The notes under the pieces are model-generated. The model made no database searches and was not told the origin of the DNA. It saw nothing but the letters and a program-made list of their open reading frames with translations. From positions 1-64,000 of the forward strand of contig JAADHU010000019.1 of assembly GCA_013151645.1 (NCBI GenBank): a stretch of 64,000 nucleotides of DNA, written 5' to 3'. The DNA comes from Gammaproteobacteria bacterium (GTDB lineage Bacteria > Pseudomonadota > Gammaproteobacteria > Steroidobacterales > Woeseiaceae). The translations under genes and the position numbers were made by a program. Below, piece by piece: positions 37,942-47,708 of the stretch (its first letter is position 1; each line of letters starts with the position of its first letter).

Positions 37942-40428
37942 TTATTCCTCAAAAGTCTCTGCCGCATCGGCAAAAGTCAGCGACAGGATACTATGCCGAA
38001 TTTCCTCGCCGAGTACGAGCCGCGCATCTTCGCCGATTTGTGTAATGTCGTCGTCGAACTCCAGCAGGCCCGCGGAATTGCGGCGCAAGACTTTCTGCTC
38101 GCGAAGCTCCGCAATGAAATTCTGAAACAGAGCCCGATCGAAAAAATCCGGCGAGTGCAGGCCATATATCATGGACAAGCGTTGCGCACTTTGCTGGCAA
38201 AGCTTCTCCAGCGTCGGGCGAGACAGGCTTCCTGAGCCGTTGTTAACCAACAGCGCTATCACCAGGTAGAAGCGTTGTAACATCGACACCATTGATTGCC
38301 CCAGCATGAGAAGCTGGTAGGCCTTCGCCGATCCTGCGGGCGGGCGGACGAGGATTTTTTTTCTGCGCACCCGCTGCAGAATATCGAGATCAATAAGCGA
38401 TTCGATCGCCTCAGTCGTCACGTCATCAATATCCGCGTAACTCCATTGCAGTCGGAGCTCGTTTTTCATGAATGGATAGATCAGGCGTACGAGCCGCTGT
38501 AACTCGCTGTGCTCGATTTCGCGCCCCTGAATAAAGCAACAGGCTATCGATGCCGGTATCGAGAAGAGATGCAGGACATTATTGCGGAAGTACGTCATCA
38601 GAACGGCATCGTGTTCCGACATATTGACGACGTCACCCAGCGGATGTTCGGCGATACTAATAACGCCAAGCTCAACGCCGTGTTTCACGATCTGATCCGG
38701 CGACCATTCAGGCAACGTGATAGACGGTGAATAACGAAAGCGCGCCAGGAGGTCCAGGTACATCTGCAATTGCCGGTGCAACTCCAGTACACCAATCGCC
38801 TGCTTCGGCGTCGACAATAACACCATGGCCAGCAAACTGATCGGTGTCACCGCCGCCGCGGAATTGATGCCACTCATGATGTGATCACCGAGTTTATCAA
38901 TGACTTCATTGACCCAGGGTGGGCGCTCGTCGCCATTTTCCGTTGCCTGGCGCCAGTTCGGTTTGACCTGTTCGATAACTGACTCGACTTCTATGGGCTC
39001 GCCGACGTTGACGTAGACCTTGCCGAAATTTTCACGCAGCGACTTGATTGAACGAATAAGGCCGAACAGCGACTCTGAACGTTTTTCCGATCCACCGAGT
39101 TCATTGATAAATGCGCCGCCTTCAATCAGTTTCTCGTAACCGAAATAAACCGGGATAAAGACAATCGGCCGTCGCGGATCCTGCAGATAGGAGTTAATCG
39201 TCATTGCCAGCATGCCGGCCTTCGGTGTCAACAGTCGGCCGGTCCGACTTCGTCCGCCTTCGACGAAATACTCGATCGAATGACCGTGAATCAATATTTC
39301 ATGCAAGTAGGCGTTAAACACGGTCGCGTACAAACGGTTACCACGAAAGCTCCGACGCAGGAAGAAAGCGCCGGCACGCCGTAACAATGGCCCGACAACG
39401 GGAATATTAAGATTTATTCCGGCGGCAACGTGCGGCAGGCTCAGTCCCTCCTGAATCAGGATGTAGCTCAGCAGCAGGTAGTCGAAATGGCTCCGGTGGC
39501 ACGGGACGTACACGATTTCACGGTCTTTCGCGACTTCGTGCAAACGCTCAACGTGATTCAGAATGATACCGTCGTAAATCCGGTTCCAGACCCAGCCGAG
39601 CACGCGCTCAAGAACCCGCACAGTCGGGTATGAGATATGCGCGGCGATCTCACGAGTGTACTTGCGGGCCTCACGGGTTTTCGCCTCGACTTTTTCGCCT
39701 TTTTCGCCGGCTTCCTGGGCGATGATTCGCTGCACGTTGCGGTTTTGCAGAATCGCGTTGGTTAACGTACGGCGATGCGACAGATCGGGACCAACGGTTG
39801 CGATGCGCCGTTGCCGAAAATGCACGCGCAGTATACGAGACACTTTGCGATAGCCTATTTCCGCCGGCAGGCCGCTGTGAATGACGGATTGCAACGGCAG
39901 CGGTTCGCTAAATCGCAACAAGGTATTACGCCCCTGTAACAGGGTGAGAAATAATTTTCGAGTCCGCCCGGCGACATCCCAGTTTTCGGCGAATAGCATC
40001 TTTAACCAGGAGCTCTCTTTGGAACGCGATCGTCCCCAGTAGATCGCCACGGGTATCAGCAGCAATTCGTTATTGTCCGCGCCGCTGGCAGCATTAACGA
40101 TACGCCTTAGTCGCCTCGATCCCTGACTTCGCGGTCGCCTGAATACAAAACCGCTCATACGGCGCAAAATAATCACCCGAGCGCCCTCGCGGATTCCCGA
40201 AAATGAGAGCGATTCCGTTGGCAACGGTAAACCATGGAGACGGCACACTCGCTCAAGCGCCAGCGTATCGGCAAGCCCGCCCGTCTCCAGAACATAGCAG
40301 ACGGGCACGCCGGGATCGGACAAGAGCTCCGCGGGCTTCTCAGGCTGTACGGCGGGACGAGCCCAGGTCGAGAATATCCTGCCGGCGAACCAGTACAGTG
40401 GCCGGAATAGTAGGCTGGCGATATTCAT
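37942..40428 (-). CDS. plsB: Glycerol-3-phosphate 1-O-acyltransferase PlsB
   Basis: First acylation in membrane phospholipid synthesis, at the inner membrane. It has 828 residues (E. coli about 807). The catalytic HX4D motif is H311-R-S-H-F-D316 within CHRSHFDYLLLSY. The glycerol-phosphate site has FVEGGRSRTGRLL, and PVYFGYEKL follows. The length and long C-terminal domain fit PlsB rather than PlsC. Confidence 0.97.
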   Translation of the reverse strand: MNIASLLFRPLYWFAGRIFSTWARPAVQPEKPAELLSDPGVPVCYVLETGGLADTLALERVCRLHGLPLPTESLSFSGIREGARVIILRRMSGFVFRRPRSQGSRRLRRIVNAASGADNNELLLIPVAIYWGRSRSKESSWLKMLFAENWDVAGRTRKLFLTLLQGRNTLLRFSEPLPLQSVIHSGLPAEIGYRKVSRILRVHFRQRRIATVGPDLSHRRTLTNAILQNRNVQRIIAQEAGEKGEKVEAKTREARKYTREIAAHISYPTVRVLERVLGWVWNRIYDGIILNHVERLHEVAKDREIVYVPCHRSHFDYLLLSYILIQEGLSLPHVAAGINLNIPVVGPLLRRAGAFFLRRSFRGNRLYATVFNAYLHEILIHGHSIEYFVEGGRSRTGRLLTPKAGMLAMTINSYLQDPRRPIVFIPVYFGYEKLIEGGAFINELGGSEKRSESLFGLIRSIKSLRENFGKVYVNVGEPIEVESVIEQVKPNWRQATENGDERPPWVNEVIDKLGDHIMSGINSAAAVTPISLLAMVLLSTPKQAIGVLELHRQLQMYLDLLARFRYSPSITLPEWSPDQIVKHGVELGVISIAEHPLGDVVNMSEHDAVLMTYFRNNVLHLFSIPASIACCFIQGREIEHSELQRLVRLIYPFMKNELRLQWSYADIDDVTTEAIESLIDLDILQRVRRKKILVRPPAGSAKAYQLLMLGQSMVSMLQRFYLVIALLVNNGSGSLSRPTLEKLCQQSAQRLSMIYGLHSPDFFDRALFQNFIAELREQKVLRRNSAGLLEFDDDITQIGEDARLVLGEEIRHSILSLTFADAAETFEE

Positions 40429-40553
40429 GGGGGGCCAATATTACAGAAAACCGGCCACAACCAAGCGTTGACTTTTGAAATAAGGAAGAAGTTGCGCCTG
40501 TATGTTTAAAGCAACGATTCGTCCACCAGACCACGTAAGCCTGGCATCACACC

Positions 40554-40802
40554 TTACGGCTTCGAATCGTCGGTCTCGCCTTCCATTTCCTTGAGTGCCT
40601 CATCCATCTGCAGCTTCTGCTGCATCACGATATCCTCAACCGCGTTGGCTTTATCGATGGACTGAACCAGCGGATCGAATACGCTCTCAACCTCTTCCGT
40701 CGCTTCGGCGTCCGTAACCTCAGTCTCGGATTTTTCGTCGGTATTCCGGGATGAACCGCACGCGACCATCACTAACAATAAGAGTATTGAAAATATTTTC
40801 AT
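40554..40802 (-). CDS. Small acidic lipoprotein, unknown function
   Basis: A protein of 82 residues. A short signal ends in the lipobox VMVAC (C15), and the mature part is acidic and predicted helical, rich in Glu and Asp. No family recognised. It lies 18 bp after the alpha/beta hydrolase gene and is likely the last gene of that operon. Confidence 0.6.
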   Translation of the reverse strand: MKIFSILLLLVMVACGSSRNTDEKSETEVTDAEATEEVESVFDPLVQSIDKANAVEDIVMQQKLQMDEALKEMEGETDDSKP

Positions 40803-40820
40803 GATTTTCTCCGGTGACTG

Positions 40821-41330
40821 CTAATTGTTTGTCAATCCGTTAATGAAGTACTGCAGGTAAACATTGATCTCATCGATATTTTCCGCCAGACGATGACCAT
40901 CATCCACAATGTGTAGCGTGGCACCGGCCTCGCGGGCAAAACGAATGCTGTTCTCAACCGGCACGATGTCGTCATGCCAGCCGTGTACGATCACTGTCGG
41001 GATGTTCGGCGACGGCGGTGTCAGTGCGGAAAAACCTTCCATGTAGTAAGCCGGTGCGAGGACGAAAAGGCCAATCGCATTGATCGCAGATGCCGCTGCC
41101 GTCGCCACATAGCCGCCCATACTCGAACCGACAAGAACGATCGGCGCATCGAATTCCCGGCACGCGGCGATCAGCTTTGTGACTCTGTCAGCGGGGTCAG
41201 CAATTCCCTGGTAATCAATACTCTCTGCGCCGCATCCCATATCACGAACCTGATCGGACATCGCCCTGATTTTGGTGCCCCAGGGGCCACTTTCCTGACC
41301 GTGCGAAAAAACCACTAGCGACTTTTTCAT
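40821..41330 (-). CDS. Alpha/beta hydrolase (YqiA-like serine esterase)
   Basis: A protein of 169 residues. The ATG at 41330 overlaps the upstream stop (ATGA); the longer open frame is rejected. The nucleophile elbow is GSSMGGY, with an acid in HGWHDD and the histidine in DDGHRL, so the catalytic triad is complete. It is a small cytoplasmic esterase with no signal peptide. The substrate is unknown. Fourth gene of an operon with two GTPases, an alkyltransferase-like protein and a DsbA-fold protein. Confidence 0.8.
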   Translation of the reverse strand: MKKSLVVFSHGQESGPWGTKIRAMSDQVRDMGCGAESIDYQGIADPADRVTKLIAACREFDAPIVLVGSSMGGYVATAAASAINAIGLFVLAPAYYMEGFSALTPPSPNIPTVIVHGWHDDIVPVENSIRFAREAGATLHIVDDGHRLAENIDEINVYLQYFINGLTNN

Positions 41331-42664
41331 TCGAGTATCCCTTGTCCATCCTGACACAGATCTTCGATCTGGCGCGCGAGCAACCAGACGCGATCCTGCC
41401 CCCACAGCGCCAGATCGCCAAGCTTGAATACAGGCACGCCCCACAATCCGATGTCGGTCATCGCATTTCGATTCTGTTCCGCCTTGTCACGCCAGCCCTC
41501 GTCACTCATCGCTGCAGCCGCTTCCGGCCAAAACAGGCCAGCCTGTTCGGCAACCCGACGCATCCCTTTGTCGGTAGCCACATCGATGGCCTCGTTCCAG
41601 ATCGCATTGCCCGCCGCCCGCACGAATTCCGTCCCCCGACCCTCTTCCTCCGCGTAGGCGAATACCGCCATGCAGCGTTCGGCACCGGCACCCACAGGAT
41701 CGCAGAAGCTGGCAAACGGTATTTGCAATCGCTCGGCTTCACGTTTCGCATCGGCTGCAATGTACAGCAGTTTGGCCCTGGGCACTTTCAGACCACGCAT
41801 GACCATCGGCAGCACGGGACGGATATCGAGGCGCAGTCCGAACGCGTCCGCGATCGCGGCGAGCCGACCGAGTGCCAGGTACGAATAGGGGCTTCTGAAT
41901 GAATAAAACAATTCCAGCGGCGGCAGCGATTCAGCCCGGGCCGGTACGGTCGCGGGCAGATTGAGCTGTACCGCCTGTTGTATCGCCAACAGCGCTTGCG
42001 GTGGCTTTCCGCCCACGCGAAGACCCAGACCTTCCAGACGGGAAACCAGGTAGTGGAGACGGTCGATACCCCAGTACCATTCGCCGCCGTAGTGCAGCGT
42101 CGCAGTACTGTAGTGGCCAAGCTTGCGCAGCGTGGTATTGCTGGCCTCAATAACGCTGTGCGCGCGGCCGTCCGATACGAATCCGCCGACCAGCCGCGCA
42201 ACGCCCTCTGCATCGCCTCGCCAGTACGCGGACAGCGCCGCGGCAAACAATTCGGGAAACGCTTCGTTCCCGTGCTCGCCAGCGAGTACATCCAGCAGTG
42301 TGCGGCGATGCTCAACGACCGGCGTGTCACCTTTGTCGAGAAACGGCACCCCCAGCTCAAGCGCAAGCAATCGACAATCGGCTACCGCGTACTCTGCCAG
42401 CATCGCAGGCATGGGCATGAACTCGTCGCCCAATGCCTGCGTCAGATTCACCGTAAGCCGGATATCGTACCCTTCGACGAGACAAGGAAGATACGTGCTC
42501 AGCAAATAGGAATACGGATCGTCGAGTTGCAGGAATGCGGATACCTCGTGCGACTTACCGCTGACCCGCCGTCGCATTTCGCTGCCGAAACGTTTCGCGG
42601 AACTAACGCGCTCGTCGAGCAATACATTCAACGCCTTCGATCGAATTCTGGATTTAAGACTCAT
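41327..42664 (-). CDS. Tandem DsbA-fold protein (2-hydroxychromene-2-carboxylate isomerase-like)
   Basis: A protein of 445 residues from the ATG at 42664, which overlaps the upstream stop by 4 nt. Two related thioredoxin-like halves are visible: VSAFLQLDDPYSYLLSTYL near residue 42 and LELFYSFRSPYSYLALGRL near residue 250. Both have a PYSYL stretch where DsbA would have its CXXC, so neither half has a redox motif. This fits the glutathione-dependent isomerase/GST-kappa branch. The second half ends GLWGVPVFKLGD, the cis-Pro loop. A fused double domain of this kind is unusual; the substrate is unknown. Confidence 0.75.
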   Translation of the reverse strand: MSLKSRIRSKALNVLLDERVSSAKRFGSEMRRRVSGKSHEVSAFLQLDDPYSYLLSTYLPCLVEGYDIRLTVNLTQALGDEFMPMPAMLAEYAVADCRLLALELGVPFLDKGDTPVVEHRRTLLDVLAGEHGNEAFPELFAAALSAYWRGDAEGVARLVGGFVSDGRAHSVIEASNTTLRKLGHYSTATLHYGGEWYWGIDRLHYLVSRLEGLGLRVGGKPPQALLAIQQAVQLNLPATVPARAESLPPLELFYSFRSPYSYLALGRLAAIADAFGLRLDIRPVLPMVMRGLKVPRAKLLYIAADAKREAERLQIPFASFCDPVGAGAERCMAVFAYAEEEGRGTEFVRAAGNAIWNEAIDVATDKGMRRVAEQAGLFWPEAAAAMSDEGWRDKAEQNRNAMTDIGLWGVPVFKLGDLALWGQDRVWLLARQIEDLCQDGQGILE

Positions 42665-43026
42665 TCTTCGTCCCACGCACCACGCGGTTTCCACAGGAAT
42701 TCATCAAGATCCGGTTGCCAGCGATATATACGCATGTCGACCTTGCCAGCGACAATGGCGACGCCCTCCTGCAGCAGGCGATTGCTCTGCTCATCGAATT
42801 TATCGCTGTCTTTTCCGAAGGCAATTTTTCCACTCACTTGCAGCACACGATACCAGGGTACGTTATGACCCGGCGGCAGGTGTCGCAAGGCAGAACCCAC
42901 CTGACGGGCGCCGCGCGGTACACCGGCGATTTCTGCGATCTGCCCGTAGCTGGCGACGAGGCCTTCCGGGATTTCACGAATCGTCGCCCAGATTTTTTCA
43001 AATCGCTGTGCCTGGGCCTCGTTCAC
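42661..43026 (-). CDS. Alkyltransferase-like (ATL) protein, MGMT family
   Basis: A protein of 121 residues starting at GTG. It has the O6-alkylguanine-DNA alkyltransferase C-domain fold with the helix-turn-helix VASYGQIAEIAGVPRGARQVG. The active-site PCHR is PWYR here, so the acceptor cysteine is replaced by tryptophan. ATL proteins bind alkylated guanine without repairing it and flag it for nucleotide excision repair. It overlaps the next gene by 4 nt and follows the GTPase by 12 bp. Confidence 0.88.
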   Translation of the reverse strand: MNEAQAQRFEKIWATIREIPEGLVASYGQIAEIAGVPRGARQVGSALRHLPPGHNVPWYRVLQVSGKIAFGKDSDKFDEQSNRLLQEGVAIVAGKVDMRIYRWQPDLDEFLWKPRGAWDEE

Positions 43027-43038
43027 ATCATCGCCACC

Positions 43039-44403
43039 CTATGCGAGACCCAGCCGCGCACGAATTTCGCGACGTGCCTCCAGCAACACGGTTTCCTTGT
43101 CGAGGCTGTCGAGAATTTCGGCCACCACCTGTTTCGGACCGCCAGGACCCCAGGATTTTCCTTTCGATAAATACTCGTCCGCAATTCGACCCACGACATA
43201 GGTGCTGAAATAAGCAACCGCCCCCTGTGCGCCGGCCGTCAGAATCGTCGACAATCCCAGCGTACCCACCTTGAGTGCACTGGAAACGAAATGCAACGCC
43301 CACACCGTGCCCATCAGCGCGGCCGCCTCGGCCGCAATGACGCTGACCAACGAGCCTGCTTCTTTGCGGCTGAGCGGCAAATCGTAGACACGCGACAAAT
43401 GTACCACCATGCCGACATCGATAAAGGCAGCCGCGAACAAGTCGGCGATCGGTACTGGGTTAAACGCCACCGCGATTCCCTTGGCTACGCAGTAAGTACG
43501 CACCAGTTTGTCACCGAGTTCTCGTCGGGCATGGAGTATGCGGCTGCCGACCTGGTCGCTCAAATCGGCCGCAAACAGGCTTGCATTCAGTGCAGCAAGC
43601 GTTTTCCCCTCCGCTTCGAAAATTTCCCACAGCCGCAATCTCAGGCTGGCGACATCCGCACTGCGCACACGCGCTGATGTCTGCTCCTCACCATCGCCAT
43701 CGATCTCAATGATGGTCGCGGGTCTTGGCTCCGCGGCTACTGCAAGAACATCGCGTGGCTGAACCATACCCTCGGTCTTGCAGCGAATTGAAGCCAGCAG
43801 TCCGTCCACATCATCGTCTGTATAGAGATCACTTTTGTTCAGGGCAATAACGACCGGGCGACCTTTCGCGAGCAAAATTTCGAGAGCGTTACGCTCCGTT
43901 TCGGTGATATCGCTGTCCAACACGAAAATCACGAGGTCAGCCCGATTGGCGACTTCCCGGGCAAGCGATTCCCGATCCTCGCCACCGGCTTCGTCCAGGC
44001 CGGGAGTATCGATGAGAAAAACGCCGCCCGCTTCAATTTCCGACCACCGCTCCATGGATGATCTTCGCGTCTCACCGTGCAACGGACTCACGGAAAATCG
44101 GCACTCCCCAATGAGTGCGTTCAGCAAGGATGATTTTCCGGTACTGACCCGTCCAAGGACGGCGATATGTAAATGGCCGTGCTCGAGTCGATCGAGCATC
44201 GCCTCAACGGCATCGTAGTCGTGCACCAGCGATTCGCGAACGCCTTTGGGCAGTCGGGCATCCTCGATCAGTTCACGCAGGCTCTCGCGCGCCAGCTCCA
44301 GGTGCGCGGAGCCCCCGTCTTCGGGTGTTTCAGTCTTTGGCGGGCGACTGATCCAGGGCCAGTTTGGCAACCTGTTCAACGCCCGTTTCAATATACTCAC
44401 CAA
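43039..44403 (-). CDS. Membrane-associated GTPase, Era-like domain plus DUF697-like C-terminal
   Basis: A protein of up to 454 residues. GTPase motifs: G1 GRVSTGKSS near residue 85, G3 DTPGLDE and G4 NKSD. The C-terminal third has hydrophobic stretches (GIAVAFNPVPIADLFAAAF; LGLSTILTAGAQGAVAYFS) like the DUF697/YcjF group. The start is uncertain: TTG at 44403 or the adjoining GTG, both inside the upstream GTPase gene, giving an overlap of about 74 nt. No later start precedes the conserved part, so a real overlap is likely. Confidence 0.8.
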   Translation of the reverse strand: MVSILKRALNRLPNWPWISRPPKTETPEDGGSAHLELARESLRELIEDARLPKGVRESLVHDYDAVEAMLDRLEHGHLHIAVLGRVSTGKSSLLNALIGECRFSVSPLHGETRRSSMERWSEIEAGGVFLIDTPGLDEAGGEDRESLAREVANRADLVIFVLDSDITETERNALEILLAKGRPVVIALNKSDLYTDDDVDGLLASIRCKTEGMVQPRDVLAVAAEPRPATIIEIDGDGEEQTSARVRSADVASLRLRLWEIFEAEGKTLAALNASLFAADLSDQVGSRILHARRELGDKLVRTYCVAKGIAVAFNPVPIADLFAAAFIDVGMVVHLSRVYDLPLSRKEAGSLVSVIAAEAAALMGTVWALHFVSSALKVGTLGLSTILTAGAQGAVAYFSTYVVGRIADEYLSKGKSWGPGGPKQVVAEILDSLDKETVLLEARREIRARLGLA

Positions 44404-45823
44404 TCGTATCCTCGAATTCCTGTGCCGCGACAGCGGGCATCAGCTCGCCGCGTTTCTTGAGCGTTTGCACCAGGCTTCGGCCCAGCGCATCGAAAATCAG
44501 ACCGTATGCGACCGCATGGACCAGCCCGCCTGCCACCGTACCAATGCCGGGAAAAGCCTTCAGGCCATTACCCGCGACCGCAAGGGTCAGCGGCACGGCT
44601 CTGCCCGCACGACTCTGGCTCAAGGTGAGAAATTCCTCGATATCGAGATCGCGTGGCGCTGCATCGTAAAGCTTGCAAAGCTCGCGGGTCATGGTCGTGC
44701 CGATGTAGCCTTGAATAATGATGTCCGTTCCGGGGCTCACGGCCGCCATCGCGCCGATGACGGCCTTACGAGTCGCATTGCGCACGATCTGTTGCGAACG
44801 CTGTTCGCGAAACTGGATTTCGGCCTCGGCCAGTTTCTCCGCTGCCAGTTCAAATACCGCTCGATCCCGTTTGGTATCCAGCGAAGCCCTCTCGCCGTCG
44901 AGCAACTTGTTGAGCGCTACCACCAGGACACCGATATCGGCCGGGCGTGAACGACGAGCCGCCTGCTCGGAGCCATCGCTGCGTCGCTCAATCACATCCG
45001 ACTGTCCTCCCGCGGATACGGCGACCACACGATCCTGGCGTATTTCACCGCCCAGGTCGCTCAAGTGGTCGAACAGGCGTTGCATCAGTACCGACTGTTC
45101 CTGCGGACTGTAACGATCCGACTTATTCAACACGAGTACCAGCGGTTTACCGAGTGCCAGCAACCATTCCATCGATTTTTTCTCGGCCCGGGTCAGATCG
45201 CCATCGCAAACAAAAAGAACGACGTGCGAACGGCGCGCTTCCTCTTCGGCCATCGCATCCAGTTCTGCATCGACACCCGCTGTTCCTGGAACATCGGTCA
45301 GGAGAATCTGGGTCCCTTCCCCGCTTCGCCATCGATAGTGGCGAATATCGACCGTCGAACCACCGACTGCATCGATGCTCACGCTGGCCGTCGGCACAAG
45401 CGCCTTGATCAGCGAACTCTTGCCGGCGCTGATTTCCCCAAAAAAGCACAGATGTACCGATCCGGCCTCTTGCCTTTCCGCCAATTGCCGCAGTTCCGCC
45501 TGTGCCCGCTGTGTATCGACACCGTCTCGATCGGCATCGTGCAGACGACGCGCGATCTCTTCACTGGACAATGGCGCAGAGGGTTTCATCGAAGGGCCCG
45601 GCTTGCGCCGGATGACGAGGCGGAATACCAGCCAGGTGGCCGCGACCACCAAGCCGACCATGACCGCCACGTAGGCATAGAGCAGCAGCCGCGGCCCGGT
45701 GACCAGCCTGTCCCAGACATTCAATGCCGACTCGGTGACAAAAAGCAACGTGGCAATCGCGATGATGAACACGAGTACCACGACGAGACCGATGGCTATT
45801 CTGACGAAGCGATCCAGTTTCAT
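44330..45823 (-). CDS. Membrane-anchored GTPase with two N-terminal helices and DUF697-like domain
   Basis: A protein of 497 residues from the ATG at 45823; a TTG three codons earlier is possible. Two membrane helices (about residues 7-29 and 46-68) precede a GTPase domain with G1 GEISAGKSS, G3 TDVPGTAG and G4 NKSD. The C-terminal part, AVSPGTDIIIQGYIGTTM with a later glycine-rich hydrophobic segment, is DUF697-like. It heads the operon. It is a paralogue of the next gene; the two proteins may work as a pair at the inner membrane. The biological role is unknown. Confidence 0.8.
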   Translation of the reverse strand: MKLDRFVRIAIGLVVVLVFIIAIATLLFVTESALNVWDRLVTGPRLLLYAYVAVMVGLVVAATWLVFRLVIRRKPGPSMKPSAPLSSEEIARRLHDADRDGVDTQRAQAELRQLAERQEAGSVHLCFFGEISAGKSSLIKALVPTASVSIDAVGGSTVDIRHYRWRSGEGTQILLTDVPGTAGVDAELDAMAEEEARRSHVVLFVCDGDLTRAEKKSMEWLLALGKPLVLVLNKSDRYSPQEQSVLMQRLFDHLSDLGGEIRQDRVVAVSAGGQSDVIERRSDGSEQAARRSRPADIGVLVVALNKLLDGERASLDTKRDRAVFELAAEKLAEAEIQFREQRSQQIVRNATRKAVIGAMAAVSPGTDIIIQGYIGTTMTRELCKLYDAAPRDLDIEEFLTLSQSRAGRAVPLTLAVAGNGLKAFPGIGTVAGGLVHAVAYGLIFDALGRSLVQTLKKRGELMPAVAAQEFEDTIGEYIETGVEQVAKLALDQSPAKD

Positions 45824-45921
45824 AACGGCCAAGACTGCCCGAAATCGAGGTCGATAGAAAGCAGACAGAACATGCTGTAAATTTCACGAAAATCACTGCT
45901 GCAATTGCGAGAGGATCTGCC

Positions 45922-47607
45922 ATGCCTGCCCTCGAAACACGATGCCGAAAGTTGCGCCTGATTCCGACCCTGCTAGCCGCAATACTGTTCGCGGCCTGCG
46001 GTGCGCGGGAATCCACGGAATACGCGTCCCTTGTCATCACGGATGCACGCATCTGGACAGGCGACCCAACGATGCCGTGGGCCGAGGCTGTCGCAAGCCA
46101 GGGAGAAACAATTCTGGCCGTGGGCAGCAGCGACGATATCGCACGGCATATCGGAGAGGACACCGAGGTTATATCGATACCAGGCAGCATGCTGGTACCG
46201 GGCTTCATCGATACGCATGTTCATTTCATTGCCGGCGGAAGCGGGCTCGCCTCCGTGCAGTTGCGAGACGCTTCGACACCGGAAGAATTTGTACAACGCA
46301 TTGCTGATTTCGCCGCTGACCTCCAAGCGGGCGAATGGATTCTCAACGGCACCTGGGATCATGAGAACTGGGGCGGCGAGTTGCCACGACGCGACTGGAT
46401 TGATGCGGTTACGCCGGACAATCCGGTTTGGATCTACCGCCTCGATGGCCACATGGCGGTTGCCAATTCACTGGCGCTCAAACTCGCGGGCGTCGACGCG
46501 GACACCGCCGACATCGAAGGCGGTGAGGTCGTGCGTGACAGCGACGGCAAACCAACCGGGGTGTTGAAAGACAATGCCATGATGCTGGTGAATAACGTGA
46601 TTCCGCCTGCGAGTGCGGCACAGCTCGATCGCGAAGTCCTGGCTGCGATGGAGCATGTCGCGGGCAATGGCGTGACCTCGGTACACGACATGGCCGACCG
46701 GACCAGCCTGGCCGCTTACCGTCGCGCCCGCGGCAGGCACGAATTGATCACGCGCATCTATTCGGTCATGCCGCTGTCCGCTTGGCAACAACTCAGTGAC
46801 GAGCTCGCTGCAAATGGTGCTGGTGATCAATGGCTGAAAATCGGCGGCGTCAAGGGTTTCATGGATGGTTCCCTTGGATCGCACACGGCCGCATTCCTCG
46901 AGCCGTTTACCGATGCGCCGGACGAACGCGGTTTTCTGATCAATCCATTGAGCGACATGCGCACGTGGATCAACGCGGCGGATGAGGCCGGATTACAGGT
47001 AATGGTGCATGCCATTGGCGACAGTGCGATTCGCGACCTGCTTGATATCTATCTCGACGTTGCACAGCAAAACGGGGAGCGTGATCGCCGTTTTCGCGTT
47101 GAGCACGCGCAACACATTGATCCACAGGACATCCCGCGCTTTGCGGTTCAGGGTGTCATCGCAAGCATGCAGCCGTATCACGCCATAGACGACGGGCGCT
47201 GGGCGGATAAAGTCATCGGACCGGAAAGAGCGAGAACGACTTACGCCTTTCGCGCGTTAATCGACGATGGGGCGCACGTCGCGTTCGGCAGCGACTGGTT
47301 CGTGGCGCCGGCAACGCCGCTCGAGGGCATTTATGCCGCCGTGACTCGGCGCACGCTCGACGATGCGAATCCGCATGGCTGGGTACCTGAACAGAAGGTG
47401 ACCGTTGAGCAGGCGTTGCGCGCCTATACTTACGAAGCGGCCTACGCTTCGTTTGAAGAAGAGATCAAAGGAACGTTGAGAAACGGCATGCTAGCCGATT
47501 TCGTGTTGCTGGACAGGGTCCTTACCGATATTCCGCCGGAGGAAATTCGCGAGACACGGGTATTGCGGACGATTGTGGGTGGCCGGGTGGTCTATTCGCT
47601 GGACTGA
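45922..47607 (+). CDS. YtcJ-like amidohydrolase, predicted lipoprotein
   Basis: A protein of 561 residues. A signal ends at the lipobox FAAC26, so it is probably an envelope lipoprotein. The metal-dependent hydrolase barrel starts at GFIDTHVHF (H99, H101) and continues with later metal ligands in MVHAIGD and EHAQHI, and GSDWFV near the end. The YtcJ group hydrolyses amide or ester bonds of unsettled substrates. It is divergent from the GTPase operon and convergent with the DUF1501 gene. Confidence 0.88.
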   Translation: MPALETRCRKLRLIPTLLAAILFAACGARESTEYASLVITDARIWTGDPTMPWAEAVASQGETILAVGSSDDIARHIGEDTEVISIPGSMLVPGFIDTHVHFIAGGSGLASVQLRDASTPEEFVQRIADFAADLQAGEWILNGTWDHENWGGELPRRDWIDAVTPDNPVWIYRLDGHMAVANSLALKLAGVDADTADIEGGEVVRDSDGKPTGVLKDNAMMLVNNVIPPASAAQLDREVLAAMEHVAGNGVTSVHDMADRTSLAAYRRARGRHELITRIYSVMPLSAWQQLSDELAANGAGDQWLKIGGVKGFMDGSLGSHTAAFLEPFTDAPDERGFLINPLSDMRTWINAADEAGLQVMVHAIGDSAIRDLLDIYLDVAQQNGERDRRFRVEHAQHIDPQDIPRFAVQGVIASMQPYHAIDDGRWADKVIGPERARTTYAFRALIDDGAHVAFGSDWFVAPATPLEGIYAAVTRRTLDDANPHGWVPEQKVTVEQALRAYTYEAAYASFEEEIKGTLRNGMLADFVLLDRVLTDIPPEEIRETRVLRTIVGGRVVYSLD

Positions 47608-47631
47608 AATCCTGCGGCCAACCGCAGTATT

Positions 47632-47661
47632 CTCGGTCGCGCCTCAGCTGACGCTCCTACA
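47632..47661. repeat. REP-like palindromic element (GTAGGAGC type)
   Basis: On the minus strand the stretch reads TGTAGGAGCGTCAGCTGAGG then CGCGACCGAG. The TGTAGGAGCG start, the central palindrome TCAGCTGA and the GCGACCG end match the common REP sequences of Pseudomonas and Xanthomonas relatives. It sits between two convergent genes, the usual place. Only one copy is in the window. Confidence 0.6.
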
Positions 47662-47708
47662 GTTCATTTCTGCACTTCCGCAAGAGCCTCGCCTGAAGTA
47701 CGACCGAC

